A DNA stretch of 64,000 bases from Bathymodiolus brooksi. Its lineage: Eukaryota > Mollusca > Bivalvia > Mytilida > Modiolidae. The translations under genes and the position numbers were made by a program. This document shows positions 22,651 through 35,375 of the stretch, one piece after another. The notes beneath the pieces were generated by a model that saw only the letters and a program-made list of their open reading frames with translations, searched no databases and was not told where the DNA came from. Where the stretch lies: contig OY804585.1 in NCBI GenBank assembly GCA_963680875.1, forward strand, positions 48,593,085-48,657,084, read 5' to 3'. Position 1 is the first letter of the stretch. Each line of letters starts with the position of its first letter.

Positions 22651-25411
22651 TATGATTTGGTAGGTCGTTCCTCGCTATATTGATACTAGTAGAAAGTTAG
22701 TATTAGTATTTATGATTTGGTAGGTCGTTCCTAGCAATATTGATACTAGTAGAAAGTTAGTATTAGTATTTATGATTTGGTAGGTCGTTCCTCGCTATAT
22801 TGATACTAGTAGAAAGTTAGTATTAGTATTTATGATTTGGTAGGTCGTTCCTAGCAATATTGATACTAGTAGAAAGTTAGTATTAGTATTTATGATTTGG
22901 TAGGTCGTTCCAAGCTATATTGATACTAGTAGAAAGTTAGTATTAGTATTTATGATTTGGTAGGTCGTTCCTCGCTATATTGATACTAGTAGAAAGTTAG
23001 TATTAGTATTTATGATTGGTAGGTCGTTCCTCGCTATATTGATACTAGTAGAAAGTTAGTATTAGTATTTATGATTTGGTAGGTCGTTCCTCGCTATATT
23101 GATACTAGTAGAAAGTTAGTATTAGTATCTATGATTTGGTAGGTCGTTCCTCGCTATATTGATACTAGTAGAAAGTTAGTATTAGTATTTATGATTTGAT
23201 AGGTCGTTCCTCGCTATATTGAAACTAGTAGAAAGTTAGTATTAGTATTTATGATTGGTAGGTCGTTCCTCACTATATTGATACTAGTAGAAAGTTAGTA
23301 TTAGTATTTATGATTGGTAGGTCGTTCCTCGCTATATTGATACTAGTAGAAAGTTAGTATTAGTATTTATGATTTGGTAGGTCGTTCCTCGCTATATTGA
23401 TACTAGTAGAAAGTTAGTATTAGTATTTATGATTTGGTAGGTCGTTCCTCGCTATATTGATACTAGTAGAAAGTTAGTATTATATTTATGATTGGGTAGG
23501 TCGCTCCTCGCTATATTGATACTAGTAGAAAGTTGGTATTAGTATCTATGATTGGTAGGTCGCTCCTCGCTATATTGATACTAGTAGAAAGTTAGTATTG
23601 GTATTTATGATTTGGTAGGTCGTTCCTCGCTATATTGATACTAGTAGAAAGTTAGTATTAGTATTTATGATTTGGTAGGTCGTTCCAAGCTATATTGATA
23701 CTAGTTGAAAGTTAGTATTAATATCTATGATTTGGTAGGTCGTTCCTCGCTATATTGATACTAGTAGAAAGTTAGTATTAGTATTTATGATTTGGTAGGT
23801 CGTTCCAAGCTATATTGATACTAGTAGAAAGTTAGTATTAGTATCTATGGTTTGGTAGGTCGTTCCAAGCTATATTGAAACTAGTAGAAAGTTAGTATTA
23901 GTATTTATGATTGGTAGGTCGTTCCTCGCTATATTGATACTAGTAGAAAGTTAGTATTAGTATTTATGATTGGTAGGTCGTTCCTCGCTATATTGATACT
24001 AGTAGAAAGTTAGGATTAGTATCTATGATTTGGTAGGTCGTTCCTCGCTATATTGATACTAGTAGAAAGTTAGTATTAGTATTTATGATTGGGTAGGTCG
24101 TTCCATGCTATATTGATACTAGTAGAAAGTTAGTATTAGTATTTATGATTGGTAGGTCGTTCCTCGCTATATTGATACTAGTAGAAAGTTAGTATTAGTA
24201 TCTATGATTTGGTAGGTCGTTCCAAGCTATATTGATAATAGTAAAAAGTTAGTATTAGTATTTATGATTTGGTAGGTCGTTCCTCGCTATATTGATACTA
24301 GTAGAAAGTTAGCATTAGTATCTATGATTTGGTAGGTCGTTCCTCGCTATATTGATACTAGTAGAGAGTTAGTATTAGTATTTATGATTTGGTAGGTCGT
24401 TCCAAGCTATATTGAAACTAGTAGAAAGTTAGTATTAGTATCTATGATTTTGTAGGTCGTTCCTCGCTATATTGATACTAGTAGAAAGTTAGTATTAGTA
24501 TTTATGATTTGGTAGGTCGTTCCTCGCTATATTGATACTAGTAGAAAGTTAGTATTAATATCTATGATTTGGTAGGTCGTTCCTCGCTATATTGATACTA
24601 GTAGAAAGTTAGTATTAGTATTTATGATTTGATAGGTCGTTCCTCGCTATATTGATACTAGTAGAAAGTTAGTATTAGTATCTATGATTTGGTAGGTCGC
24701 TCCTCGCTATATTGATACTAGTAGAAAGTTAGTATTAGTATCTATGATTTGGTAGGTCGTTCCTCGCTATATTGATACTAGTAGAAAGTTAGTATTAGTA
24801 TTTATGATTTGGTAGGTCGTTCCTAGCAATATTGATACTAGTAGAAAGTTAGTATTAGTATTTATGATTTGGTAGGTCGTTCCAAGCTATATTGATACTA
24901 GTAGAAAGTTAGTATTAGTATTTATGATTTGGTAGGTCGTTCCTCGCTATATTGATACTAGTAGAAAGTTAGTATTAGTATTTATGATTTGGTAGGTCGT
25001 TCCTCGCTATATTGACACTAGTAGAAAGATAGTATTAGTATTTATGATTTGGTAGGTCGTTCCTCGCTATATTGATACTAGTAGAAAGTTAGTATTAATA
25101 TCTATGATTTGGTAGGTCGTTCCTCGCTATATTGATACTAGTAGAAAGTTGGTATTAGTATCTATGATTGGTAGGTCGCTCCTCGCTATATTGATACTAG
25201 TAGAAAGTTAGTATTAGTATTTATGATTTGGTAGGTCGTTCCTCGCTATATTGATACTAGTAGAAAGTTAGTATTAGTATTTATGATTTGGTAGGTCGTT
25301 CCAAGCTATATTGATACTAGTAGAAAGTTAGTATTAATATCTATGATTTGGTAGGTCGTTCCTCGCTATATTGATACTAGTAGAAAGTTAGTATTAGTAT
25401 TTATGATTTGG
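22651..25411 (+). repeat. 2,691-bp tandem duplication, right copy
   Basis: It starts where the left copy ends and runs about one monomer past a full period before the match fails near 25411. After this, 25412-26340 holds a locally repeating run of GACACT/AGATAG and CGCTCC monomers (GACACT near 25793, 25973 and 26213) with shorter, less regular spacing. Confidence 0.86.
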
Positions 25412-27960
25412 TAGGTCGTTCCAAGCTATATTGATACTAGTAGAAAGTTAGTATTAGTATGTATGATTTGGTAGGTCGTTCCAAGCTATATTGAAACTAG
25501 TAGAAAGTTAGTATTAGTATTTATGATTTGGTAGGTCGTTCCTAGCAATATTGATACTAGTAGAAAGTTAGTATTAGTATTTATGATTTGGTAGGTCGTT
25601 CCAAGCTATATTGATACTAGTAGAAAGTTAGTATTAGTATTTATGATTTGGTAGGTCGTTCCTCGCTATATTGATACTAGTAGAAAGTTAGTATTAGTAT
25701 TTATGATTTGGTAGGTCGTTCCTCGCTATATTGATACTAGTAAAAAGTTAGTATTAGTATTTATGATTTGGTAGGTCGCTCCTCGCTATATTGACACTAG
25801 TAGAAAGATAGTATTAGTATTTATGATTTGGTAGGTCGTTCCAAGCTATATTGATACTAGTAGAAAGTTAGTATTAGTATTTATGATTTGGTAGGTCGTT
25901 CCAAGCTATATTGATACTAGTAGAAAGTTAGTATTAGTATTTATGATTTGGTAGGTCGCTCCTCGCTATATTGACACTAGTAGAAAGTTAGTATTAGTAT
26001 TTATGATTTGGTAGGTCGTTCCAAGCTATATTGATACTAGTAGAAAGTTAGTATTAGTATTTATGATTTGGTAGGTCGTTCCTCGCTATATTGATACTAG
26101 TAGAAAGTTAGTATTAGTATTTATGATTTGGTAGGTCGTTCCTCGCTATATTGATACTAGTAGAAAGTTAGTATTAGTATTTATGATTTGGTAGGTCGCT
26201 CCTCGCTATATTGACACTAGTAGAAAGATAGTATTAGTATTTATGATTTGGTAGGTCGTTCCTCGCTATATTGATACTAGTAGAAAGTTAGTATTAATAT
26301 CTATGATTTGGTAGGTCGTTCCTCGCTATATTGATACTAGTAGAAAGTTGGTATTAGTATCTATGATTGGTAGGTCGCTCCTCGCTATATTGATACTAGT
26401 AGAAAGTTAGTATTAGTATTTATGATTTGGTAGGTCGTTCCTCGCTATATTGATACTAGTAGAAAGTTAGTATTAGTATTTATGATTTGGTAGGTCGTTC
26501 CAAGCTATATTGATACTAGTAGAAAGTTAGTATTAGTATCTATGATTTGGTAGGTCGTTCCAAGCTATATTGAAACTAGTAGAAAGTTAGTATTAGTATT
26601 TATGATTGGTAGGTCGTTCCTCGCTATATTGATACTAGTAGAAAGTTAGTATTAGTATTTATGATTGGTAGGTCGTTCCTCGCTATATTGATACTAGTAG
26701 AAAGTTAGGATTAGTATCTATGATTTGGTAGGTCGTTCCTCGCTATATTGATACTAGTAGAAAGTTAGTATTAGTATTTATGATTTGGTAGGTCGTTCCT
26801 CGCTATATTGATACTAGTAGAAAGTTAGTATTAGTATTTATGATTGGTAGGTCGTTCCTCGCTATATTGATACTAGTAGAAAGTTAGTATTAGTATCTAT
26901 GATTTGGTAGGTCGTTCCAAGCTATATTGATAATAGTAAAAAGTTAGTATTAGTATTTATGATTTGGTAGGTCGTTCCTCGCTATATTGATACTAGTAGA
27001 AAGTTAGCATTAGTATCTATGATTTGGTAGGTCGTTCCTCGCTATATTGATACTAGTAGAGAGTTAGTATTAGTATTTATGATTTGGTAGGTCGTTCCAA
27101 GCTATATTGAAACTAGTAGAAAGTTAGAATTAGTATCTATGATTTTGTAGGTCGTTCCTCGCTATATTGATACTAGTAGAAAGTTAGTATTAATATCTAT
27201 GATTTGGTAGGTCGTTCCTCGCTATATTGATACTAGTAGAAAGTTAGTATTAGTATTTATGATTTGATAGGTCGTTCCTCGCTATATTGATACTAGTAGA
27301 AAGTTAGTATTAGTATCTATGATTTGGTAGGTCGCTCCTCGCTATATTGATACTAGTAGAAAGTTAGTATTAGTATCTATGATTTGGTAGGTCGTTCCTA
27401 GCTATATTGATACTAGTAGAAAGTTAGTATTAGTATTTATGATTTGGTAGGTCGTTCCTAGCAATATTGATACTAGTAGAAAGTTAGTATTAGTATTTAT
27501 GATTTGGTAGGTCGTTCCAAGCTATATTGATACTAGTAGAAAGTTAGTATTAGTATTTATGATTTGGTAGGTCGTTCCTCGCTATATTGATACTAGTAGA
27601 AAGTTAGTATTAGTATTTATGATTTGGTAGGTCGTTTCTCGCTATATTGACACTAGTAGAAAGATAGTATTAGTATATATGATTTGGTAGGTCGTTCCTC
27701 GCTATATTGATACTAGTAGAAAGTTAGTATTAGTATTTATGATTTGGTAGGTCGTTCCTCGCTATATTGATACTAGTAGAAATTTAGTATTAATATCTAT
27801 GATTTGGTAGGTCGTTCCTCGCTATATTGATACTAGTAGAAAGTTAGTATTAGTATTTATGATTTGGTAGGTCGTTCCAAGCTATATTGATACTAGTAGA
27901 AAGTTATTATTAGTATCTATGATTTGGTAGGTCGTTCCAAGCTATATTGAAACTAGTAGA

Positions 27961-30900
27961 AAGTTAGTATTAGTATTTATGATTGGTAGGTCGTTCCTCG
28001 CTATATTGATACTAGTAGAAAGTTAGTATTAGTATTTATGATTGGTAGGTCGTTCCTCGCTATATTGATACTAGTAGAAAGTTAGGATTAGTATCTATGA
28101 TTTGGTAGGTCGTTCCTCGCTATATTGATACTAGTAGAAAGTTAGTATTAGTATTTATGATTTGGTAGGTCGTTCCTCGCTATATTGATACTAGTAGAAA
28201 GTTAGTATTAGTATTTATGATAGGGTAGGTCGTTCCATGCTATATTGATACTAGTAGAAAGTTAGTATTAGTATTTATGATTGGTAGGTCGTTCCTCGCT
28301 ATATTGATACTAGTAGAAAGTTAGTATTAGTATCTATGATTTGGTAGGTCGTTCCAAGCTATATTGATAATAGTAAAAAGTTAGTATTAGTATTTATGAT
28401 TTGGTAGGTCGCTCCTCGCTATATTGATACTAGTAGAAAGTTAGCATTAGTATCTATGATTTGGTAGGTCGTTCCTCGCTATATTGATACTAGTAGAAAG
28501 TTAGTATTAGTATTTATGATTTGGTAGGTCGTTCCAAGCTATATTGAAACTAGTAGAAAGTTAGAATTAGTATCTATGATTTTGTAGGTCGTTCCTCGCT
28601 ATATTGATACTAGTAGAAAGTTAGTATTAGTATTTATGATTTGATAGGTCGTTCCTCGCTATATTGATACTAGTAGAAAGTTAGTATTAGTATCTATGAT
28701 TTGGTAGGTCGCTCCTCGCTATATTGATACTAGTAGAAAGTTAGTATTAGTATTTATGATTTGGTAGGTCGTTCCTAGCAATATTGATACTAGTAGAAAG
28801 TTAATATTAGTATTTATGATTTGGTAGGTCGTTCCAAGCTATATTGAAACTAGTAGAAAGTTAGTATTAGTATTTATGATTGGTAGGTCGTTCTTCGCTA
28901 TATTGATACTAGTAGAAAGTTAGTATTAGTATTTATGATTGGTAGGTCGTTCCTCGCTATATTGATACTAGTAGAAAGTTAGGATTAGTATCTATGATTT
29001 GGTAGGTCGTTCCTCGCTATATTGATACTAGTAGAAAGTTAGTATTAGTATTTATGATTTGATAGGTCGTTCCTCGCTCTATTGATACTAGTAGAAAGTT
29101 AGTATTAGTATTTATGATTGGGTAGGTCGTTTCATGCTATATTGATACTAGTAGAAAGTTAGTATTAGTATTTATGATTGGTAGGTCGTTCCTCGCTATA
29201 TTGATACTAGTAGAAAGTTAGTATTAGTATCTATGATTTGGTAGGTCGTTCCAAGCTATATTGATAATAGTAAAAAGTTAGTATTAGTATTTATGATTTG
29301 GTAGGTCGTTCCTCGCTATATTGATACTAGTAGAAAGTTGGCATTAGTATCTATGATTTGGTAGGTCGTTCCTCGCTATATTGATACTAGTAGAAAGTTA
29401 GTATTAGTATTTATGATTTGGTAGGTTGTTCCAAGCTATATTGAAACTAGTAGAAAGTTAGAATTAGTATCTATGATTTTGTAGGTCGTTCCTCGCTATA
29501 TTGATACTAGTAGAAAGTTAGTATTAGTATTTATGATTTGGTAGGTCGTTCCTCGCTATATTGATACTAGTAGAAAGTTAGTATTACTATCTATGATTTG
29601 GTAGGTCGTTCCTCGCTATATTGATACTAGTAGAAAGTTAGTATTAATATTTATGATTTGATAGGTCGTTCCTCGCTATATTGATACTAGTAGAAAGTTA
29701 GTATTAGTATCTATGATTTGGTAGGTCGCTCCTCGCTATATTGATACTAGTAGAAAGTTAGTATTAGTATCTATGATTTGGTAGGTCGTTCCTCGCTATA
29801 TTGATACTAGTAGAAAGTTAGTATTAGTATTTATGATTTGGTAGGTCGTTCCTAGCAATATTGATACTAGTAGAAATTTAGTATTAGTATTTATGATTTG
29901 GTAGGTCGTTCCAAGCTATATTGATACTAGTAGAAAGTTAGTATTAGTATTTATGATTTGGTAGGTCGTTCCTCGCTATATTGACACTAGTAGAAAGTTA
30001 GTATTAGTATTTATGATTTGGTAGGTCGTTCCAAGCTATATTGATACTAGTAGAAAGTTAGTATTAGTATCTATGATTTGGTAGGTCGTTCCTTGCTATA
30101 TTGATACTAGTAGAAATTTAGTATTAGTATTTATGATTTGGTAGGTCGTTCCTCGCTATATTGATACTAGTAGAAAGTTAGTATTAATATCTATGATTTG
30201 GTAGGTCGTTCCTCGCTATATTGATACTAGTAGAAAGTTAGTATTAGTATTTATGATTTGATAGGTCGTTCCTCGCTATATTGATACTAGTAGAAAGTTA
30301 GTATTAGTATCTATGATTTGGTAGGTCGCTCCTCGCTATATTGATACTAGTAGAAAGTTAGTATTAGTATCTATGATTTGGTAGGTCGTTCCTCGCTATA
30401 TTGATACTAGTAGAAAGTTAGTATTAGTATTTATGATTTGGTAGGTCGTTCCTAGCAATATTGATACTAGTAGAAAGTTAATATTAGTATTTATGATTTG
30501 GTAGGTCGTTCCAAACTATATTGATACTAGTAGAAAGTTAGTATTAGTATTTATGATTTGGTAGGTCGTTCCTCGCTATATTGATACTAGTAGAAAGTTA
30601 GTATTAGTATCTATGATTTGGTAGGTCGTTCCTCGCTATATTGATACTAGTAGAAAGTTAGTATTAGTATTTATGATTTGGTAGGTCGTTCCTCTCTATA
30701 TTGATACTAGTAGAAAGTTAGTATTAGTATTTATGATTTGGTAGGTCATTCCAAGCTATATTTAAACTAGTAGAAAGTTAGTAATAGTATTTATGATTTG
30801 GTAGGTCGCTCCTCGCTATATTGATACTAGTAGAAAGTTAGTATTAGTATCTATGATTTGGTAGGTCGTTCCAAGCTATATTGATAATAGTAAAAAGTTA

Positions 30901-31494
30901 GTATTAGTATTTATGATTTGGTAGGTCGTTCCTCGCTATATTGATACTAGTAGAAAGTTAGCATTAGTATCTATGATTTGGTAGGTCGTTCCTCGCTATA
31001 TTGATACTAGTAGAGAGTTAGTATTAGTATTTATGATTTGGTAGGTCGTTCCAAGCTATATTGAAACTAGTAGAAAGTTAGAATTAGTATCTATGATTTT
31101 GTAGGTCGTTCCTCGCTATATTGATATTAGTAGAAAGTTAGTATTAATATCTATGATTTGGTAGGTCGTTCCTCGCTATATTGATACTAGTAGAAAGTTA
31201 GTATTAGTATTTATGATTTGATAGGTCGTTCCTCGCTATATTGATACTAGTAGAAAGTTAGTATTAGTATCTATGATTTGGTAGGTCGCTCCTCGCTATA
31301 TTGATACTAGTAGAAAGTTAGTATTAGTATCTATGATTTGGTAGGTCGTTCCTCGCTATATTGATACTAGTAGAAAGTTAGTATTAGTATTTATGATTTG
31401 GTAGGTCGTTCCTAGCAATATTGATACTAGTAGAAAGTGAGTATTAGTATTTATGATTTGGTAGGTCGTTCCAAGCTATATTGATACTAGTAGA
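27961..31494 (+). repeat. 3,534-bp tandem duplication, left copy (59 monomers)
   Basis: The 59 monomers (3,534 bp, six of them one base short on net) are repeated directly at 31495-35028. Every private variant I compared agrees at exactly 3,534 bp, with no difference found. These include ATGATAGGG (28217 and 31751), CGCTCTATT (29075 and 32609), GTTGGCATT, GGTTGTTCCAAGC (29424 and 32958), CCAAACTATA, GTAATAGTA, GATATTAG and AGTGAGTATT (31437 and 34971). Left of 27961 and right of 35028 the match fails at once. This is either a very recent duplication or an assembly artefact. Confidence 0.92.
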
Positions 31495-34400
31495 AAGTTA
31501 GTATTAGTATTTATGATTGGTAGGTCGTTCCTCGCTATATTGATACTAGTAGAAAGTTAGTATTAGTATTTATGATTGGTAGGTCGTTCCTCGCTATATT
31601 GATACTAGTAGAAAGTTAGGATTAGTATCTATGATTTGGTAGGTCGTTCCTCGCTATATTGATACTAGTAGAAAGTTAGTATTAGTATTTATGATTTGGT
31701 AGGTCGTTCCTCGCTATATTGATACTAGTAGAAAGTTAGTATTAGTATTTATGATAGGGTAGGTCGTTCCATGCTATATTGATACTAGTAGAAAGTTAGT
31801 ATTAGTATTTATGATTGGTAGGTCGTTCCTCGCTATATTGATACTAGTAGAAAGTTAGTATTAGTATCTATGATTTGGTAGGTCGTTCCAAGCTATATTG
31901 ATAATAGTAAAAAGTTAGTATTAGTATTTATGATTTGGTAGGTCGCTCCTCGCTATATTGATACTAGTAGAAAGTTAGCATTAGTATCTATGATTTGGTA
32001 GGTCGTTCCTCGCTATATTGATACTAGTAGAAAGTTAGTATTAGTATTTATGATTTGGTAGGTCGTTCCAAGCTATATTGAAACTAGTAGAAAGTTAGAA
32101 TTAGTATCTATGATTTTGTAGGTCGTTCCTCGCTATATTGATACTAGTAGAAAGTTAGTATTAGTATTTATGATTTGATAGGTCGTTCCTCGCTATATTG
32201 ATACTAGTAGAAAGTTAGTATTAGTATCTATGATTTGGTAGGTCGCTCCTCGCTATATTGATACTAGTAGAAAGTTAGTATTAGTATTTATGATTTGGTA
32301 GGTCGTTCCTAGCAATATTGATACTAGTAGAAAGTTAATATTAGTATTTATGATTTGGTAGGTCGTTCCAAGCTATATTGAAACTAGTAGAAAGTTAGTA
32401 TTAGTATTTATGATTGGTAGGTCGTTCTTCGCTATATTGATACTAGTAGAAAGTTAGTATTAGTATTTATGATTGGTAGGTCGTTCCTCGCTATATTGAT
32501 ACTAGTAGAAAGTTAGGATTAGTATCTATGATTTGGTAGGTCGTTCCTCGCTATATTGATACTAGTAGAAAGTTAGTATTAGTATTTATGATTTGATAGG
32601 TCGTTCCTCGCTCTATTGATACTAGTAGAAAGTTAGTATTAGTATTTATGATTGGGTAGGTCGTTTCATGCTATATTGATACTAGTAGAAAGTTAGTATT
32701 AGTATTTATGATTGGTAGGTCGTTCCTCGCTATATTGATACTAGTAGAAAGTTAGTATTAGTATCTATGATTTGGTAGGTCGTTCCAAGCTATATTGATA
32801 ATAGTAAAAAGTTAGTATTAGTATTTATGATTTGGTAGGTCGTTCCTCGCTATATTGATACTAGTAGAAAGTTGGCATTAGTATCTATGATTTGGTAGGT
32901 CGTTCCTCGCTATATTGATACTAGTAGAAAGTTAGTATTAGTATTTATGATTTGGTAGGTTGTTCCAAGCTATATTGAAACTAGTAGAAAGTTAGAATTA
33001 GTATCTATGATTTTGTAGGTCGTTCCTCGCTATATTGATACTAGTAGAAAGTTAGTATTAGTATTTATGATTTGGTAGGTCGTTCCTCGCTATATTGATA
33101 CTAGTAGAAAGTTAGTATTACTATCTATGATTTGGTAGGTCGTTCCTCGCTATATTGATACTAGTAGAAAGTTAGTATTAATATTTATGATTTGATAGGT
33201 CGTTCCTCGCTATATTGATACTAGTAGAAAGTTAGTATTAGTATCTATGATTTGGTAGGTCGCTCCTCGCTATATTGATACTAGTAGAAAGTTAGTATTA
33301 GTATCTATGATTTGGTAGGTCGTTCCTCGCTATATTGATACTAGTAGAAAGTTAGTATTAGTATTTATGATTTGGTAGGTCGTTCCTAGCAATATTGATA
33401 CTAGTAGAAATTTAGTATTAGTATTTATGATTTGGTAGGTCGTTCCAAGCTATATTGATACTAGTAGAAAGTTAGTATTAGTATTTATGATTTGGTAGGT
33501 CGTTCCTCGCTATATTGACACTAGTAGAAAGTTAGTATTAGTATTTATGATTTGGTAGGTCGTTCCAAGCTATATTGATACTAGTAGAAAGTTAGTATTA
33601 GTATCTATGATTTGGTAGGTCGTTCCTTGCTATATTGATACTAGTAGAAATTTAGTATTAGTATTTATGATTTGGTAGGTCGTTCCTCGCTATATTGATA
33701 CTAGTAGAAAGTTAGTATTAATATCTATGATTTGGTAGGTCGTTCCTCGCTATATTGATACTAGTAGAAAGTTAGTATTAGTATTTATGATTTGATAGGT
33801 CGTTCCTCGCTATATTGATACTAGTAGAAAGTTAGTATTAGTATCTATGATTTGGTAGGTCGCTCCTCGCTATATTGATACTAGTAGAAAGTTAGTATTA
33901 GTATCTATGATTTGGTAGGTCGTTCCTCGCTATATTGATACTAGTAGAAAGTTAGTATTAGTATTTATGATTTGGTAGGTCGTTCCTAGCAATATTGATA
34001 CTAGTAGAAAGTTAATATTAGTATTTATGATTTGGTAGGTCGTTCCAAACTATATTGATACTAGTAGAAAGTTAGTATTAGTATTTATGATTTGGTAGGT
34101 CGTTCCTCGCTATATTGATACTAGTAGAAAGTTAGTATTAGTATCTATGATTTGGTAGGTCGTTCCTCGCTATATTGATACTAGTAGAAAGTTAGTATTA
34201 GTATTTATGATTTGGTAGGTCGTTCCTCTCTATATTGATACTAGTAGAAAGTTAGTATTAGTATTTATGATTTGGTAGGTCATTCCAAGCTATATTTAAA
34301 CTAGTAGAAAGTTAGTAATAGTATTTATGATTTGGTAGGTCGCTCCTCGCTATATTGATACTAGTAGAAAGTTAGTATTAGTATCTATGATTTGGTAGGT

Positions 34401-35028
34401 CGTTCCAAGCTATATTGATAATAGTAAAAAGTTAGTATTAGTATTTATGATTTGGTAGGTCGTTCCTCGCTATATTGATACTAGTAGAAAGTTAGCATTA
34501 GTATCTATGATTTGGTAGGTCGTTCCTCGCTATATTGATACTAGTAGAGAGTTAGTATTAGTATTTATGATTTGGTAGGTCGTTCCAAGCTATATTGAAA
34601 CTAGTAGAAAGTTAGAATTAGTATCTATGATTTTGTAGGTCGTTCCTCGCTATATTGATATTAGTAGAAAGTTAGTATTAATATCTATGATTTGGTAGGT
34701 CGTTCCTCGCTATATTGATACTAGTAGAAAGTTAGTATTAGTATTTATGATTTGATAGGTCGTTCCTCGCTATATTGATACTAGTAGAAAGTTAGTATTA
34801 GTATCTATGATTTGGTAGGTCGCTCCTCGCTATATTGATACTAGTAGAAAGTTAGTATTAGTATCTATGATTTGGTAGGTCGTTCCTCGCTATATTGATA
34901 CTAGTAGAAAGTTAGTATTAGTATTTATGATTTGGTAGGTCGTTCCTAGCAATATTGATACTAGTAGAAAGTGAGTATTAGTATTTATGATTTGGTAGGT
35001 CGTTCCAAGCTATATTGATACTAGTAGA
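31495..35028 (+). repeat. 3,534-bp tandem duplication, right copy
   Basis: This is the partner of 27961-31494, adjoining it with no spacer. The sequence after its end (GTTTCTCGC, GACACT, AGATAG, TATATATG from about 35121) matches the sequence near 27.6-27.7 kb rather than the start of the unit. That is consistent with an unequal exchange between 59-monomer-offset copies. Confidence 0.92.
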
Positions 35029-35375
35029 AAGTTAGTATTAGTATTTATGATTTGGTAGGTCGTTCCTCGCTATATTGATACTAGTAGAAAGTTAGTATTA
35101 GTATTTATGATTTGGTAGGTCGTTTCTCGCTATATTGACACTAGTAGAAAGATAGTATTAGTATATATGATTTGGTAGGTCGTTCCTCGCTATATTGATA
35201 CTAGTAGAAAGTTAATATTAGTATTTATGATTTGGTAGGTCGTTCCTCGCTATATTGATACTAGTAGAAAGTTGGTATTAGTATCTATGATTGGTAGGTC
35301 GCTCCTCGCTATATTGATACTAGTAGAAAATTAGTATTAGTATTTATGATTTGGTAGGTCGTTCCTCGCTATATT

